Virus record (IMG/VR): IMGVR_UViG_3300031688_000069
Location: 1-33,282 of that record
Reading direction: 5' to 3' (one strand)
Source of the DNA: a virus
Length of the DNA: 33,282 nucleotides
A program made the position numbers and the translations under genes. Under the pieces are notes generated by a model, which ran no database searches, was not told the DNA's origin, and saw only the letters and a list, made by a program, of their open reading frames with translations. Of this stretch, positions 6,166-12,411 are shown piece after piece; positions within the stretch are counted from its first letter, which is position 1, and each line of letters begins with the position of its first letter.

Positions 6166-6271
6166 AGACTACCCTAAGACCACAGTGAAGGAAGAAGACC
6201 ATAAAAAGAATAGATGGTAGACTTCCCCAACTGTAGACTTAAAGTAATCGTAGAGGTCTGCATCATATAGT

Positions 6272-6303
6272 CTGTCCTACATACGGAAACCGTAGGCTGA
6301 CAG
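6272..6303 (+). promoter_or_regulatory. Hairpin directly upstream of the XRE regulator
   Basis: CTGTCCTAC (6272-6280) pairs with GTAGG (6292-6296) and ACAG (6300-6303), with CTG bulged. The 3' arm runs into ACAGTAAAACC at 6300-6310, a variant of the recurring operator-like element. The position, 26 bases before the regulator gene, suggests autoregulation. Confidence 0.4.
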
Positions 6304-6310
6304 TAAAACC
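6300..6310 (+). promoter_or_regulatory. Operator-like element, variant site 2
   Basis: ACAGTAAAACC has one extra A relative to ACAGTAAACC and lacks the CTTTGAC tail. It lies just before the XRE gene. It is a weaker match than the other sites. Confidence 0.3.
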
Positions 6311-6328
6311 ACTCAGGAGGGATGTCCA

Positions 6329-6667
6329 ATGGCTTTACATCATAAAGCTACTGACAATAAGTCCAAAACTGCTAGAAAGCAAGGTGGCTTGGTCGTCAAA
6401 ACACTTAGAACTACGAACGAATACACCCAACGTGAGCTAGCTCATAAAGTGGGTTTAGAGTATTACACTTTTATCAGTCAGATCGAAGCAGGTGTAGGTA
6501 AAATACCACCGGCTAAGTACAAAGCTTTTGCAGATGCCTTTGGCGTTGATGTGAAACGTTTCGTACGTGAGCTGATGAAGTTTTATGACCCTGAAACGTT
6601 TGAAGTTCTGTTTGACGCTAAGCGTACTGAACCCACAGATTATGAAGCACTAAAGCAAGCCTTATAG
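6329..6667 (+). CDS. XRE-family helix-turn-helix regulator
   Basis: The 112-residue protein has an XRE/Cro-C1 type HTH at about residues 22-75: VKTLRTTNEYTQRELAHKVG, then LEYYTFISQIEAGVGKIPP, then FADAFGVDVKRFVREL. The C-terminal 35 residues have no recognised domain and no peptidase motif, so a RecA-cleavable LexA-type repressor is unlikely. A strong AGGAGGG precedes the ATG. It sits just upstream of an integrase, the classical place for a lysogeny regulator, and operator-like elements lie around it. Binding to those elements is inferred. Confidence 0.8.
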   Translation: MALHHKATDNKSKTARKQGGLVVKTLRTTNEYTQRELAHKVGLEYYTFISQIEAGVGKIPPAKYKAFADAFGVDVKRFVRELMKFYDPETFEVLFDAKRTEPTDYEALKQAL

Positions 6668-6675
6668 GAGGTAGA

Positions 6676-6906
6676 ATGAATCTAGAGCGTGGCATCAGAG
6701 AACTGTTCACGGAGTTATGTGGAAAACAGTCAGAGGTGGTTGTAGGTAGTACAGATGAGGGTGATAAATGGTACTCAAATGGACCATATCACCTTGCATT
6801 AAGCTCGTTTGACAATAATGTAGCTTTATTCAAGGATTGGAAGCTAGTAGCCATAGCTCCATCGCTAGTTCTTATGCTGACGGTGGTTTTAAGCAACCTT
6901 GAATAA
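6676..6906 (+). CDS. Small protein between regulator and integrase, unknown
   Basis: The 76-residue product starts at ATG 6676 with AGGAGGT 6 bases upstream and follows the XRE gene after 8 bases, so the two are probably one operon. It has a charged N-terminal half and a hydrophobic C-terminus (KLVAIAPSLVLMLTVVLSNLE) that could be a membrane segment or buried helix. No family is recognised. Position suggests a role with the regulator or integrase, for example as antirepressor or excision factor, but nothing in the sequence proves it. Confidence 0.55.
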   Translation: MNLERGIRELFTELCGKQSEVVVGSTDEGDKWYSNGPYHLALSSFDNNVALFKDWKLVAIAPSLVLMLTVVLSNLE

Positions 6907-6922
6907 ACAGCAAACCTTTGTC
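6907..6922 (+). promoter_or_regulatory. Operator-like element, site 3 (upstream of the integrase)
   Basis: ACAGCAAACCTTTGTC differs from the consensus ACAGTAAACCTTTGAC at two positions. It begins directly after the stop of the preceding gene and lies 54 bases before the integrase start. AGTATATACTTTAG just downstream has an AT-rich -10-like sequence. Confidence 0.5.
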
Positions 6923-6975
6923 GTGAATGACAGTATATACTTTAGTTATATGTCTACTAAAAGAAGGAGTAAATC

Positions 6976-8217
6976 ATGACTAAGTTATTCCGTAGGACGG
7001 ACAGCTCCGGTAAAGTTTTATCGCAGAACTGGAACTTCCACCTAAACGGTCAACGTAAGTCGACTGGATGTAAGACCAAACGCGAAGCTATGGAAATAGC
7101 CACGTTAATGGTTCAGAGAGAACTCTCACATAAACATGCCGGGTTAAATTCCGAGGCTTCTATAGATGAAGTTGTGGCGTTGTACGTTAAGCGTCAGACC
7201 CTTATGTCAGAGTCAGGTAAAGGACAGGCTGAGGCCTTCCAGAAGCGTATATGCGGACAGTTTCCGCTTGATGAGTTGTACCGGGTGCCTAACCGCATCG
7301 TCCCATACAGCCTCAAGACAAAGCGCCTCTGGTCTACCATAACTAATAGGGATTTAGATGCCATCATCATGCATCGCAAAGAAGAAGGATACGCTAATGC
7401 ATCGATCAACAAAGAGATCGACCAGCTACATGCTATCCAGAAGCAATGCAAGAAGTCATGGGGCATCAAGATCAACCACGAGCTGGACTTTGACGATCTG
7501 AAGTTAAAGGTTAAGAAGAAAAGACGTGCTGCTTCAGAAGTTGAGGAGCAAAGGTTAATCGATGCAATGAATCCTGTTACGAAGACTTACTTAAACAAGT
7601 GTACGTGGGAGCGAGCACCTCGCAACCAAAGGTTGTGGGCTGTGGACACCTTCCATTTGCTAATAACCTACCTCGATACTGGAGTCAGATCGTCTGAAGG
7701 CAGGAACATGCTTTGGGATGAGGTCGACACAGTGAACTGGTTAGGCGTTAAGGTCTATCGTTCTAAGACAGATCGCACGGACATGCTGCAGCTGACTGAC
7801 CGTCTACGTGAAGTGCTGCAGACTCGGTTTAAGTATCGTGATGTAAGGAACTCAAAGTTTGTGTTCCCACATGCCTTCGATAATGAAAAGTCTAAGACTG
7901 GATGCCTAGGTGCCTTACGCAAGGGTATCGACAGAGCAGGTCTAAACGACCCTGACACCGTCAAGCGTCACGGTAAGTTTACGGTTCACTCATTACGTGA
8001 TTCGTATGCCACCAGACTGACAGAGCAGGGCATCATACCTTCGGAACTAATGCATCTATTAGGTCACGCTAACGAGGAGATGAGTATGAAATACATTCAT
8101 ATGCGCCCCTCTGATGCTATTACCAAAGGTACTTTGTTGCGTAATGATGTAGCAGGTGTTCTACCAGAGGGTTTGGGAGGCACATTAGTAGATGCTTATA
8201 ATGAGAACCGTCTGTAA
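6976..8217 (+). CDS. int: Tyrosine-type integrase/recombinase
   Basis: The 413-residue protein has an N-terminal arm-binding and core-binding part and a C-terminal catalytic domain. The expected catalytic set is visible: Arg238 (DTGVRSSE), Lys264 (YRSKTDR), His338 and Arg341 (HSLRDSYATRL), His364 (LLGHANEE) and nucleophile Tyr373 (SMKYIH). It would integrate phage DNA into the host chromosome. AAGAAGGAG precedes the ATG. Integrases occur in some marine and cyanobacterial T7-type phages, placed as here just before the RNA polymerase. No copy of a tRNA 3' end was found next to it, so the attachment site is unresolved. Confidence 0.92.
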   Translation: MTKLFRRTDSSGKVLSQNWNFHLNGQRKSTGCKTKREAMEIATLMVQRELSHKHAGLNSEASIDEVVALYVKRQTLMSESGKGQAEAFQKRICGQFPLDELYRVPNRIVPYSLKTKRLWSTITNRDLDAIIMHRKEEGYANASINKEIDQLHAIQKQCKKSWGIKINHELDFDDLKLKVKKKRRAASEVEEQRLIDAMNPVTKTYLNKCTWERAPRNQRLWAVDTFHLLITYLDTGVRSSEGRNMLWDEVDTVNWLGVKVYRSKTDRTDMLQLTDRLREVLQTRFKYRDVRNSKFVFPHAFDNEKSKTGCLGALRKGIDRAGLNDPDTVKRHGKFTVHSLRDSYATRLTEQGIIPSELMHLLGHANEEMSMKYIHMRPSDAITKGTLLRNDVAGVLPEGLGGTLVDAYNENRL

Positions 8218-8243
8218 GTCTTTGATTTGACAGACATGATTAA

Positions 8244-8254
8244 GTTTACTGTAC
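8244..8254 (-). promoter_or_regulatory. Operator-like element, site 4
   Basis: The minus strand reads GTACAGTAAAC, identical to the first 11 bases of sites 5 and 6. It abuts the CAGACA element at 8254-8272. Confidence 0.45.
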
Positions 8255-8272
8255 AGACATAATGCAGACAGT
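8254..8272 (+). promoter_or_regulatory. CAGACA direct-repeat element, copy B
   Basis: CAGACATAATGCAGACAGT has two CAGACA half-sites 11 bases apart. A further ACAGACAT occurs at 8230-8237. It matches copies at 3182-3200 and 8513-8530. Confidence 0.45.
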
Positions 8273-8334
8273 TTACTAGTAGTAACCGGCAAAGCGTTGA
8301 TTTTATTAGATAATATCATTACACTCAGAGTCAT

Positions 8335-8389
8335 CCACAGGCCACGGGGATAAGTCTAGCACTATCTCTGTAACCCCCGTAGCCTGTGG
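8335..8389. repeat. Long imperfect inverted repeat
   Basis: CCACAGGC (8335-8342) and ACGGGG (8344-8349) pair with CCCCGT (8375-8380) and GCCTGTGG (8382-8389). This is 14 pairs interrupted by one C/A mismatch, around a loop of about 25 bases. There is no T-run after it. Possible roles are an integrase core site, a replication-related hairpin or a transcription block before the polymerase gene. Confidence 0.75.
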
Positions 8390-8440
8390 AATCCTCCCAA
8401 TTATGTACCCATTTGACCACCTCATTGGCGTGTGAAAGGG

Positions 8441-8458
8441 GTACAGTAAACCTATGAC
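8441..8458 (+). promoter_or_regulatory. Operator-like element, site 5 (upstream of RNA polymerase)
   Basis: GTACAGTAAACCTATGAC differs from site 6 at one base. It lies about 50 bases before the RNA polymerase N-terminal gene and could control its expression. Confidence 0.5.
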
Positions 8459-8508
8459 TAAGACCTTGTAACTAGTAGAGTTAAGGGCGATTTAAGGGGT
8501 TGTTGAAC

Positions 8509-9780
8509 GTGACAGACATAATACAGACAGAAAGTGCATCTGAGAATACTCTGCGTATAACTGAGAAGGAAAGAGAGATCTATTGGGAAGCCGCTGCCAT
8601 TGACAGGGGAAAAGACCGTTATAGAGGGACGTTTAGTACAGTAAAGGTTGGACGTGATGGAACTGTTAAACATGAATCAGCCGAGTTAGGGGACGTAGCG
8701 CCCGGTCAAATCATATTGAAGGAAATGATGCTTCATGCTGTTCCATACTTCCAAGCCGCCATCGAAGAAGCGAAGCGAGAAATCACTTCAGGACGCCGTG
8801 GTGCTCATAAAGAATGGTGGTGGTTGATCGGCTGGTTGACAGCTGAGGAGATTGCCTTAGTTACAGCCAGAACAATCCTAACTGAGAGAGCCAGTGGTGA
8901 TTCTTACCAAGGGCGTTCAGCCACAGGTTTGAACCTACGCATAGGCCAAGCCGTTAAGGAACAGATTGAATTCAACAGGTGGAAAAAGAACTCCAAGATC
9001 TTAGCAGCTGACCAAGGCGGCTTTGATTTTGCTGCTTGGCTAATCACTAAAGTGGGTGGCACGATTAACCGCCGCACATGGTCACGTTGGAAGGCTAAGA
9101 TGGACGCCATAGAGAACGAGGAATGGCCCTCAGACACGCGTGTTCAGATAGGGGCTAAGTTGTTGGACCTTATGATTAAACACGGTGGCGGGTGGTTTGA
9201 GGACCGCCTAGTCTACAAGACGGGAAAGACTGAGAGGCGGGTGTTTCTCAGCGAAGCAGCACAGCAGGCCATCACGGATATCAACGCACAATTGGAAGTG
9301 AATCGTCCTTATATGGTGCCGATGCGCTGCCAACCTAATCCTTGGGAGCATAAGTACAATGATGAGGGCAAGCTAACTGGGTTTACAGGCGGCTATGAGA
9401 TTATTCAGCACAAGATTATGCGGTCTGGTATGTACAAACACACAGCCAGCTACCCGGAAGCCTTGAGCGATAAGTTTCTAGACGCCATAAACGTGGTGCA
9501 GTCCACTGAGTGGCAAGTAAATGATTTCATTCTTGACACAATGTTAGTTATACGTGCAGAAGGTGGGGAGTTAGGTGGTATGCCTGCCCTTGAAAACGAT
9601 CCACTACCTGCCAAGCTCACAGATGAGGAATGGGATCTTATGGATCAGACTGAACGCACTGAATTGAAGCTTATGATAAGCCGAATTCACGAGGACAACG
9701 CTAAGATGCAATCCAAACGTGAATCACTAATCCGCAAACTTGATATGGCCCGTAGCTTACGCGGTGAAACTACTTATTAG
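8509..9780 (+). CDS. T7-like RNA polymerase, N-terminal half (split gene)
   Basis: The 423-residue product matches the N-terminal half of T7 RNA polymerase. Near the end, RPYMVPMRCQPNPW, the MYKHTASYPEALSDKFLDAI segment, STEWQVNDFILDTMLVI and PLPAKLTDEEWDLMDQTE correspond in order to T7 RPMLVPPKPW, the YMPEVYKAINIAQNTAWKIN segment and the ELPMKPEDID segment. It stops just before the conserved T7 motif FPYNMDWRGRVY, which opens the next gene. GTG 8509 is preferred since AAGGGG (8494-8499) lies 9 bases upstream; TTG at 8500 is too close. The start overlaps CAGACA copy C. It must act with the C-terminal subunit. Confidence 0.85.
   Translation: MTDIIQTESASENTLRITEKEREIYWEAAAIDRGKDRYRGTFSTVKVGRDGTVKHESAELGDVAPGQIILKEMMLHAVPYFQAAIEEAKREITSGRRGAHKEWWWLIGWLTAEEIALVTARTILTERASGDSYQGRSATGLNLRIGQAVKEQIEFNRWKKNSKILAADQGGFDFAAWLITKVGGTINRRTWSRWKAKMDAIENEEWPSDTRVQIGAKLLDLMIKHGGGWFEDRLVYKTGKTERRVFLSEAAQQAITDINAQLEVNRPYMVPMRCQPNPWEHKYNDEGKLTGFTGGYEIIQHKIMRSGMYKHTASYPEALSDKFLDAINVVQSTEWQVNDFILDTMLVIRAEGGELGGMPALENDPLPAKLTDEEWDLMDQTERTELKLMISRIHEDNAKMQSKRESLIRKLDMARSLRGETTY
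8513..8530 (+). promoter_or_regulatory. CAGACA direct-repeat element, copy C
   Basis: CAGACATAATACAGACAG differs from copy B at one base over 18. It overlaps the first codons of the RNA polymerase gene, so a bound protein could interfere with its transcription. Confidence 0.45.
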
Positions 9781-9802
9781 TTTATAAGAACCACTTATTA
9801 GT
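9772..9802 (+). repeat. 21-base-period direct repeat at the RNA polymerase split
   Basis: ACTTATTAGT occurs at 9772-9781 and 9793-9802, with further similarity around each copy. The first TAG ends the N-terminal gene. The second is in the same frame because 21 is divisible by 3, so the upstream gene is closed twice. Confidence 0.7.
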
Positions 9803-9818
9803 ACATGAGAACTAAAAC

Positions 9819-11138
9819 ATGACCAAACGAATTTCATCACGACACACATACCCACACTTTGCAGATTTCCGTACACGTTTATACCCTATGGCGCAGGACT
9901 TGAACCCACAGGGTGACCAGATCTGTAAGGGTCTGTTGCAATTCCACCACGCCAAGCCGTTAGGTGACCGAGGGCTTCACTGGTTGAAGGTTTCGTTAGC
10001 CAACACAGCAGGGCAGGATAAAGCCACATGGGCTGAGCGGATAGCTTGGGTAGATAAAAACCACGACTTAATCGTTGACTCAGGTCTAAACCCTCTGGAC
10101 GGTGACCGTTTGTGGGCAGATGAGTCCATCGATGAGCCATACGTTTTTCTAGCGACAGCCCGTGAGTATGCATTGGCTACAAGGCTTGATAATCCTGCAC
10201 ATTTCCTTAGCCGTACGGTCTGTGCCATGGACGGAGTATGTAATGGAATGCAAATCCTATCTCTATTAGGTAAGGACTCAGCCGGTGCGGTTAAGACCAA
10301 CTGTAGCAGCCTCCAGAAACGCTATGACCTGTACACAGAGGTAATGGATGCCGTGATTAAGCTTAATAATGATTGCGCTCTACAAGGCCGAGAGGAGGCC
10401 TTAGCGTGGATGGGAAACATCAAAAGGGTAACAGTGAAACGAGCAATAATGACAACGCCCTACGGCGTTACACCTCGTGGAATAGCCAGCCAGTTAGTGA
10501 AGGATGGCTTCTGTGATAACCTTGATGGTCGTAAAGGAACCAACGCTGCTTACATGCGTGACCTTATAGTTGAAGCTCTAAAGGATGTGGTGACTTCTGC
10601 CTCTACTATCATGGAATACTTCCAGCAATGTGCTAAAGCTCTCGCAGCACAGGAGATCCCGCTTAAGTGGGTGACGCCAACCGGTGTAGAATGCACACAG
10701 GCTTACCATAAGCTGCGTAAAACTAAGGTTACGACACTGATGGGACAGTTTTCTTTGTGGGATGAGGACTCAGACTTAGGCCTTGATGAGCGCAAGAACT
10801 ACCTAGCTGCCAGCCCTAACGTCATTCACAGCTTTGATGCTGGGTTACTCCAGAGTGTGGCACTTCGCCTCAAGAATGATTACGGAGTTAGCTCCACCGC
10901 CTTTATACACGACAGTTATGGTGTCCACCACGGACAGTTAGACTGCGGAGAGAATGCGGTTGATGTCCTCCATAAGGTAATCAGGGAAGAAGCGCACCGA
11001 ATCTTCAGCGGTAACTACCTGACTGAGTTCCGGGAGCACATCCATTCCTATGCACCACATGTAGAACTGCCTATGCCTCCAGCTCAAGGTGATTTTAACG
11101 TGGATGAACTATTAAACTCTCCTTACTTCTTCAGCTAG
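9819..11138 (+). CDS. T7-like RNA polymerase, C-terminal catalytic half (split gene)
   Basis: The 439-residue product carries the whole polymerase active site. The start (YPHFADFRTRLYPMAQDLNP then QGD) matches T7 FPYNMDWRGRVYAVSMFNPQG. Motif A has Asp138 (AMDGVCNGMQ), motif B has Arg203, Lys207 and Tyr215-Gly216 (RVTVKRAIMTTPYG), and motif C has His364-Asp365 (FIHDSYG). The C-terminus PYFFS resembles the T7 aromatic foot. A TAA at 9813-9815 is in frame directly upstream, so this cannot be read through from the first gene. The ribosome site is weak. Together the halves total about 862 residues versus 883 for T7, so nothing essential is missing. Confidence 0.9.
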   Translation: MTKRISSRHTYPHFADFRTRLYPMAQDLNPQGDQICKGLLQFHHAKPLGDRGLHWLKVSLANTAGQDKATWAERIAWVDKNHDLIVDSGLNPLDGDRLWADESIDEPYVFLATAREYALATRLDNPAHFLSRTVCAMDGVCNGMQILSLLGKDSAGAVKTNCSSLQKRYDLYTEVMDAVIKLNNDCALQGREEALAWMGNIKRVTVKRAIMTTPYGVTPRGIASQLVKDGFCDNLDGRKGTNAAYMRDLIVEALKDVVTSASTIMEYFQQCAKALAAQEIPLKWVTPTGVECTQAYHKLRKTKVTTLMGQFSLWDEDSDLGLDERKNYLAASPNVIHSFDAGLLQSVALRLKNDYGVSSTAFIHDSYGVHHGQLDCGENAVDVLHKVIREEAHRIFSGNYLTEFREHIHSYAPHVELPMPPAQGDFNVDELLNSPYFFS

Positions 11139-11141
11139 AAA

Positions 11142-11159
11142 GTACAGTAAACCTTTGAC
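11142..11159 (+). promoter_or_regulatory. Operator-like element, site 6 (upstream of the SSB operon)
   Basis: GTACAGTAAACCTTTGAC is the clearest copy of the recurring element. It overlaps CTTTGACAATAAA (11153-11165), which also occurs at 3456-3468 before the early genes. GGGG and AATAGGGGGG follow, plausible start sites for a T7-type polymerase, so this may be part of a phage promoter. Confidence 0.45.
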
Positions 11160-11218
11160 AATAAAGGGGTGGTCAATAGGGGGGCCTCTTGCTAAGAAAC
11201 GCGATTTGGAGGTTTCAA

Positions 11219-11371
11219 ATGCACGAACTATTAAGTCTAGGTGATAGCGAACTCTCTTCCGAGGTGCTCTATCACTTGATTCACGGTCAGCCATTCCCGG
11301 TTGACCTATCGATCAAGCTTAACGAACTGGGAATTGATCCCATCAAACTACAAAACCAATACGATATCTAA
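11219..11371 (+). CDS. Small protein before the SSB gene, unknown
   Basis: The 50-residue acidic product (MHELLSLGDSELSSEVLYHL...IKLNELGIDPIKLQ) starts at ATG 11219, with TTGGAGG 6 bases upstream; an upstream TTG would place the ribosome site inside the gene. It is predicted to be helical with no membrane segment. It is the first gene of the replication operon and precedes SSB by 13 bases. No family is recognised. Confidence 0.6.
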   Translation: MHELLSLGDSELSSEVLYHLIHGQPFPVDLSIKLNELGIDPIKLQNQYDI

Positions 11372-11384
11372 AGGATACAAAAGA

Positions 11385-11996
11385 ATGACTAAGAAGAATT
11401 TCATCAAAGTTCTAACACCAGTAGGCGTAGCAGCATACGCATGGATCGCTCGTCCTGACTCAGGTCACGAGTTCAGTGATGGCAAGTATAAGACAACACT
11501 TACTATGGACCCTTCACAACCCGGCGTTACTGAAGGCCTAGCTAAGCTTGAAGCTGCCGTTAAGGAAGCTGCCATCGCAGAGTGGGGCAAGCTACCTAAA
11601 GTATATCGTTCGCCTATTAAGAGCGGTGACGACATTGCTGATGAGAAGGAAGGCAAAGAAGATTTACGCGGTATGTTCCAGCTAACCAGTAAGTCTAAGT
11701 TCCAACCCGGCATGGTAGATGCTCAACGCAACGAGCTACCAGAAGATGTGTTTGTAAGTTCTGGCGATACCATCCGTATCTCAGCTGTACTAATCCCATA
11801 CACAGCAGGCGGTATGAAAGGTGTAGCCCTTCAACTACGAAACGTTCAGCTCCTAGAGCAACGCTCAGCATCATCAGGTGGTGACGAGTTCGATGATGAA
11901 GATGGTTACTCAACTGAGTTCTCAAGCTCCAACATCCCGCCCACACCAACTCCTAATGAAGGCTCAAATGACGAAGGCGAACCAGAAGACTTTTAA
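11385..11996 (+). CDS. Single-stranded DNA-binding protein (T7 gp2.5-type)
   Basis: The 203-residue protein has an N-terminal OB-fold-like region (FIKVLTPVGVAAYAWIARPD) and a strongly acidic C-terminal tail from about 163 on, ending EGEPEDF. The acidic tail with terminal Phe is the known hallmark of T7 gp2.5 and other SSBs, used to contact polymerase and helicase. T7 gp2.5 is 232 residues. The ATG at 11385 follows AAAGGA; a longer frame from 11301 would overlap the previous gene. The position before resolvase and primase-helicase matches T7 genes 2.5-3-4. Confidence 0.85.
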   Translation: MTKKNFIKVLTPVGVAAYAWIARPDSGHEFSDGKYKTTLTMDPSQPGVTEGLAKLEAAVKEAAIAEWGKLPKVYRSPIKSGDDIADEKEGKEDLRGMFQLTSKSKFQPGMVDAQRNELPEDVFVSSGDTIRISAVLIPYTAGGMKGVALQLRNVQLLEQRSASSGGDEFDDEDGYSTEFSSSNIPPTPTPNEGSNDEGEPEDF

Positions 11997-12402
11997 CATA
12001 CCCGCTAGTGCCTCTTATTTCCTCCTACCAGTTCAGCCAGTACCAGCCTCCCGTCCTCGGATCGGGCGGTTTGGTGCGTACTACGGCAAGAACTATGAGC
12101 AGTTCCGTAAGGAATCTCAGCCTATCTGTAACCAAGCTAAGTTCACGATCACTGACAGACCACTAAGACTGTGGATGGAGTGTGTCGTGCTTAAGCCTAA
12201 GCAGGGAAAGTTGAGATACCCAAGGGGAGATATTGATAACTATATCAAAGGCCCACTTGATGTCATGACCAAGGCTGAGAAGTTTTGGAATGATGATGAC
12301 CAGATAGTGGAATTACTAGCATCAAAACGATACTGCGTAGGCGATGAGCCTTGCGGCATTCATATCTACTTTGAACCCATTGAAGACCAACCATACAAAT
12401 AG
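11968..12402 (+). CDS. rusA-like: RusA-like Holliday junction resolvase
   Basis: The 144-residue protein has the RusA-family pattern: PVQPVPASRPRIGR near the N-terminus, then the metal-binding motif GDIDNYIKGPLD with Asp88, Asp90 and Lys94, then FWNDDDQIVEL with Asp110. These match E. coli RusA Asp70, Asp72, Lys76 and Asp91. It should cut branched replication and recombination intermediates before packaging, the job of T7 endonuclease I (gp3), which normally occupies this position. ATG 11968 has GAAGG upstream and overlaps the SSB end by 29 bases. The longer frame from 11878 is entirely out-of-frame SSB coding. Confidence 0.85.
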   Translation: MTKANQKTFNIPASASYFLLPVQPVPASRPRIGRFGAYYGKNYEQFRKESQPICNQAKFTITDRPLRLWMECVVLKPKQGKLRYPRGDIDNYIKGPLDVMTKAEKFWNDDDQIVELLASKRYCVGDEPCGIHIYFEPIEDQPYK

Positions 12403-12411
12403 GTACAGCTC

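Larger units (their letters stand above)
8218..8508. other. Regulatory region between integrase and RNA polymerase; possible attP
   Basis: No gene lies in these 291 bases. They hold a reverse operator-like site (8244-8254), a CAGACA double repeat (8254-8272), a long inverted repeat (8335-8389) and a forward operator-like site (8441-8458). A second CAGACA element lies just inside the polymerase gene (8513-8530). The density of paired sites right after the integrase makes this the best candidate for the attachment site and for lytic/lysogenic control. Confidence 0.5.

Noticed and set aside
8218-8508. tRNA-derived attP core next to the integrase
   Set aside because: No T-arm-like GGTTCRANTCC sequence or tRNA acceptor end was seen; the attachment core stays undefined.
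9781-9818. Split RNA polymerase as a simple frameshift or sequencing error
   Set aside because: The gap holds a second in-frame stop for the first gene and an in-frame TAA just upstream of the second; no single base change fuses the halves, and no conserved residues are missing.
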